Below are positions 62,613 to 64,000 of a stretch of 64,000 bases of DNA, in pieces. The DNA is from JAOUJD01 sp963811265. Lineage in GTDB: Bacteria > Pseudomonadota > Gammaproteobacteria > Burkholderiales > Burkholderiaceae_F. Numbering within the stretch: the stretch's first letter is position 1; every line of letters starts with the position of its first letter. The position numbers and the translations under genes are program-made. Under the pieces are notes generated by a model. The model was not told the DNA's origin. It ran no database searches and saw only the letters and a program-made list of their open reading frames with translations. The stretch covers positions 860,629 through 924,628 of the forward strand of contig CAWEQS010000026.1 of assembly GCA_963811265.1 (NCBI GenBank), in the 5' to 3' direction.

Positions 62613-64000
62613 TCAGGGCACAAGTGTTGGCAAAGGCCCTACGGTTAGAGGCCGCATCATCTCGTTGTCCTCATGCTCCACGATGTGGCAGTGCCACACG
62701 TACAGGCCGGGCAGGTCGAAGGTCGCCTTGACCCGGGTGACTTCGCCCGGATAGGCGATCACCGTGTCCTTGGTGCCGGTCTCCCATGCCTCGGGCAGTC
62801 GCGCGGCGCCGGTTGGCAGGCCGGTCCCTGTGTCGAACGACTGCCGGTTCACCACTTCGAACATCACCTCGTGGAGGTGCATCGGGTGCGCGTCCATGGT
62901 GTAGTTGTAGATCTCCCACACCTCGGTCGCTCCCACCGCCGGGTTCTCGGTGATGGGGTCGGTCCAGCTTCGCTGCGGGCAGTGAACCCGGCTGCCGTTC
63001 GGCTCCATCGTGCCGAGCAGCGCCGCGATGGGGCCGAAGGGCTGGCCGCGGGACATCACAGGCGAGGACAATGTTGTCGTCTTCGTCCGTATCACCCGCA
63101 CGGTCTTCGACTCTTCCTCGTTCAGCGACACCCTGCGCGTCACTGTGGCGGCGCCCAGCGGCGTGCGCGCCGGCAGCGCCAGGAATTGCGCGGGCGTCGT
63201 GGTGTCGGTCCCTACAATCGGACCCACCCTGAACTGCATCACCTGACCGGTGGTGGCCGGGTTGGCGACCTCGAAGTCCACGTCCGGCACGCCGCCGGCG
63301 AACGGCTCATCCGGGCCGAGGTTGCCGAGCACGTAGTCGCCTTCCGGGACGTTAGTGAAGTCCACGATCAGGTCGGCGCGTCCGCAGGGCACATCAGCAG
63401 CCGGTTGTTGCCCGCGGCCGTCACGTCGTATGGCGCAGGCAGGAAGCCGCCCTCGGCGCCGATCTGGTGCACCTGGACGCCCGGGATACCCTTGAAGTCC
63501 AGGATCAGGAAGCGAGCCTGGCACCCGTTGAGCATGCGCAGGCGATACCGGCGCCGCTGGACTTCCTGGAAGGGCCACGTGCGGCCGTTGACGACGATGG
63601 TGTTGCCGAAGAATTCGGGGTTCCAGATCGGCGCCACGTCGCTTTCCTCGTCGTCGCACGCCCCGTCCGGATGGAAGGGGATCTGAAGCTGCTCCAGGTC
63701 AGCCCTTCGAAGTAGGCGCGGTTGTCTGGGTAGAAGAGTTGGCCTTCAGGCGTGAACGAGCGATCCTGGATCGCAATCGGAATCTCGAAGAAGGTGCCGA
63801 ACGGGCTGGATCCCGCCTTAGGCGCCGGGCCGGGCAGGACCGCCGTCGTGTTCGTCCGACTGTCCAGACCGTCATCGCGCGGTCCGCCGCGCAGCAGGTA
63901 GAAGCCCGCCGGCCCGGCGTAGACATAGGCGCGTCATCCCCAGACTGTGGTCGTGGTACCACAGGGTCGTCGCCCGTTGGGTATTCGGGTACTCGAAGGT
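62613..64000 (-). CDS. Multicopper oxidase (partial, frameshifted)
   Basis: A CotA/bilirubin-oxidase-like multicopper oxidase that probably oxidises phenols or metal ions with reduction of O2 to water. Copper sites seen: TLWYHDHSLGMTR (second copper motif), AHPMHLHEVMFEVV and LYVWHCHIVEHEDNEMMRP (type 1 and trinuclear ligands, the latter being H-C-H-x3-H). Between them lie GPAGFYLLRGG, WNPEFFGNTIVVNG and LRMLNGCQARFLILDF. Frame breaks near 63,385, 63,690 and 63,930 divide it. The gene runs off the right edge, so the N-terminus with the first copper motif is missing. No signal peptide can be judged. Confidence 0.85.

Noticed and set aside
59134..64000. Horizontally acquired island in a betaproteobacterium
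   Set aside because: No attachment site, tRNA, integrase or direct repeat, and an essential pyrE is cut exactly at the join. A chimeric assembly explains it more simply, though reads are needed to settle it.

Overview
Most of this window (about 1-59,130) is a gene-dense, GC-rich bacterial chromosome segment that looks betaproteobacterial, probably Burkholderiales or a close relative. The evidence is gene order and family content: metK, then an SAH riboswitch and ahcY, then a holin-like protein and metF; birA-coaX-SPOR; dat-ybeD-lipB-menA-like-lipA; BON lipoprotein-yraN-lpoA divergent from rsmI; mreBCD-mrdA-rodA-rlpA; and gatCAB divergent from mreB. Many genes overlap by 1-4 bases (ATGA, GTGA, TGATG). 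I see no rRNA, tRNA, CRISPR array, prophage or insertion sequence.

Layout. 1-6,066: a truncated lipid A acyltransferase, then the methyl cycle (metK, ahcY, metF) with two structured leader RNAs. 6,068-8,095: a DUF2917/LysR divergon and 5-formyl-THF cyclo-ligase. 8,188-13,192: lytic transglycosylase Slt, an NDUFA9-like protein, a GST, the CCA-adding enzyme and DUF2905. 13,250-20,020: a MidA-like methyltransferase, pterin genes (folM-like, folB), ttcA and several membrane proteins. 20,028-28,298: ilvA, srkA, a giant FAD/Fe-S oxidoreductase, a tandem GNAT protein and a HIT protein. 28,300-38,652: birA-coaX-SPOR, VanZ, a [2Fe-2S] protein, a hydrolase, dacA and the lipoate operon. 38,724-44,810: M48 protease and LemA, BON lipoprotein, yraN, lpoA and rsmI. 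44,817-53,000: the rod-shape/elongasome cluster. 53,195-59,133: gatCAB, a badly frameshifted DUF4382 lipoprotein, a DUF4124 protein and a 5'-truncated pyrE.

At about 59,128-59,150 the sequence changes character. pyrE loses its N-terminal third, and a NarL-type histidine kinase, also lacking its N-terminus, begins at the same point. The remaining ~4.85 kb (kinase and response regulator, a secreted Thr/Pro-repeat protein with a ~114-bp tandem repeat, and a multicopper oxidase) resembles Chloroflexota-type content. The simplest explanation is a chimeric contig join, not biology.

A second data-quality feature is frequent single-base frameshifts in otherwise well-conserved genes: lpxL-like, NDUFA9-like, gst, cca, ilvA, the DUF3683 oxidoreductase, GNAT, yraN, rsmI, rlpA, rodA, gatB, and about eight in the DUF4382 gene. 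They look like sequencing or assembly indels rather than true pseudogenes. The most interesting biological signal is the metK leader. It folds on paper into a three-way junction followed by an 11-bp helix that hides the ribosome binding site, and I cannot match it to a known SAM-sensing RNA class.
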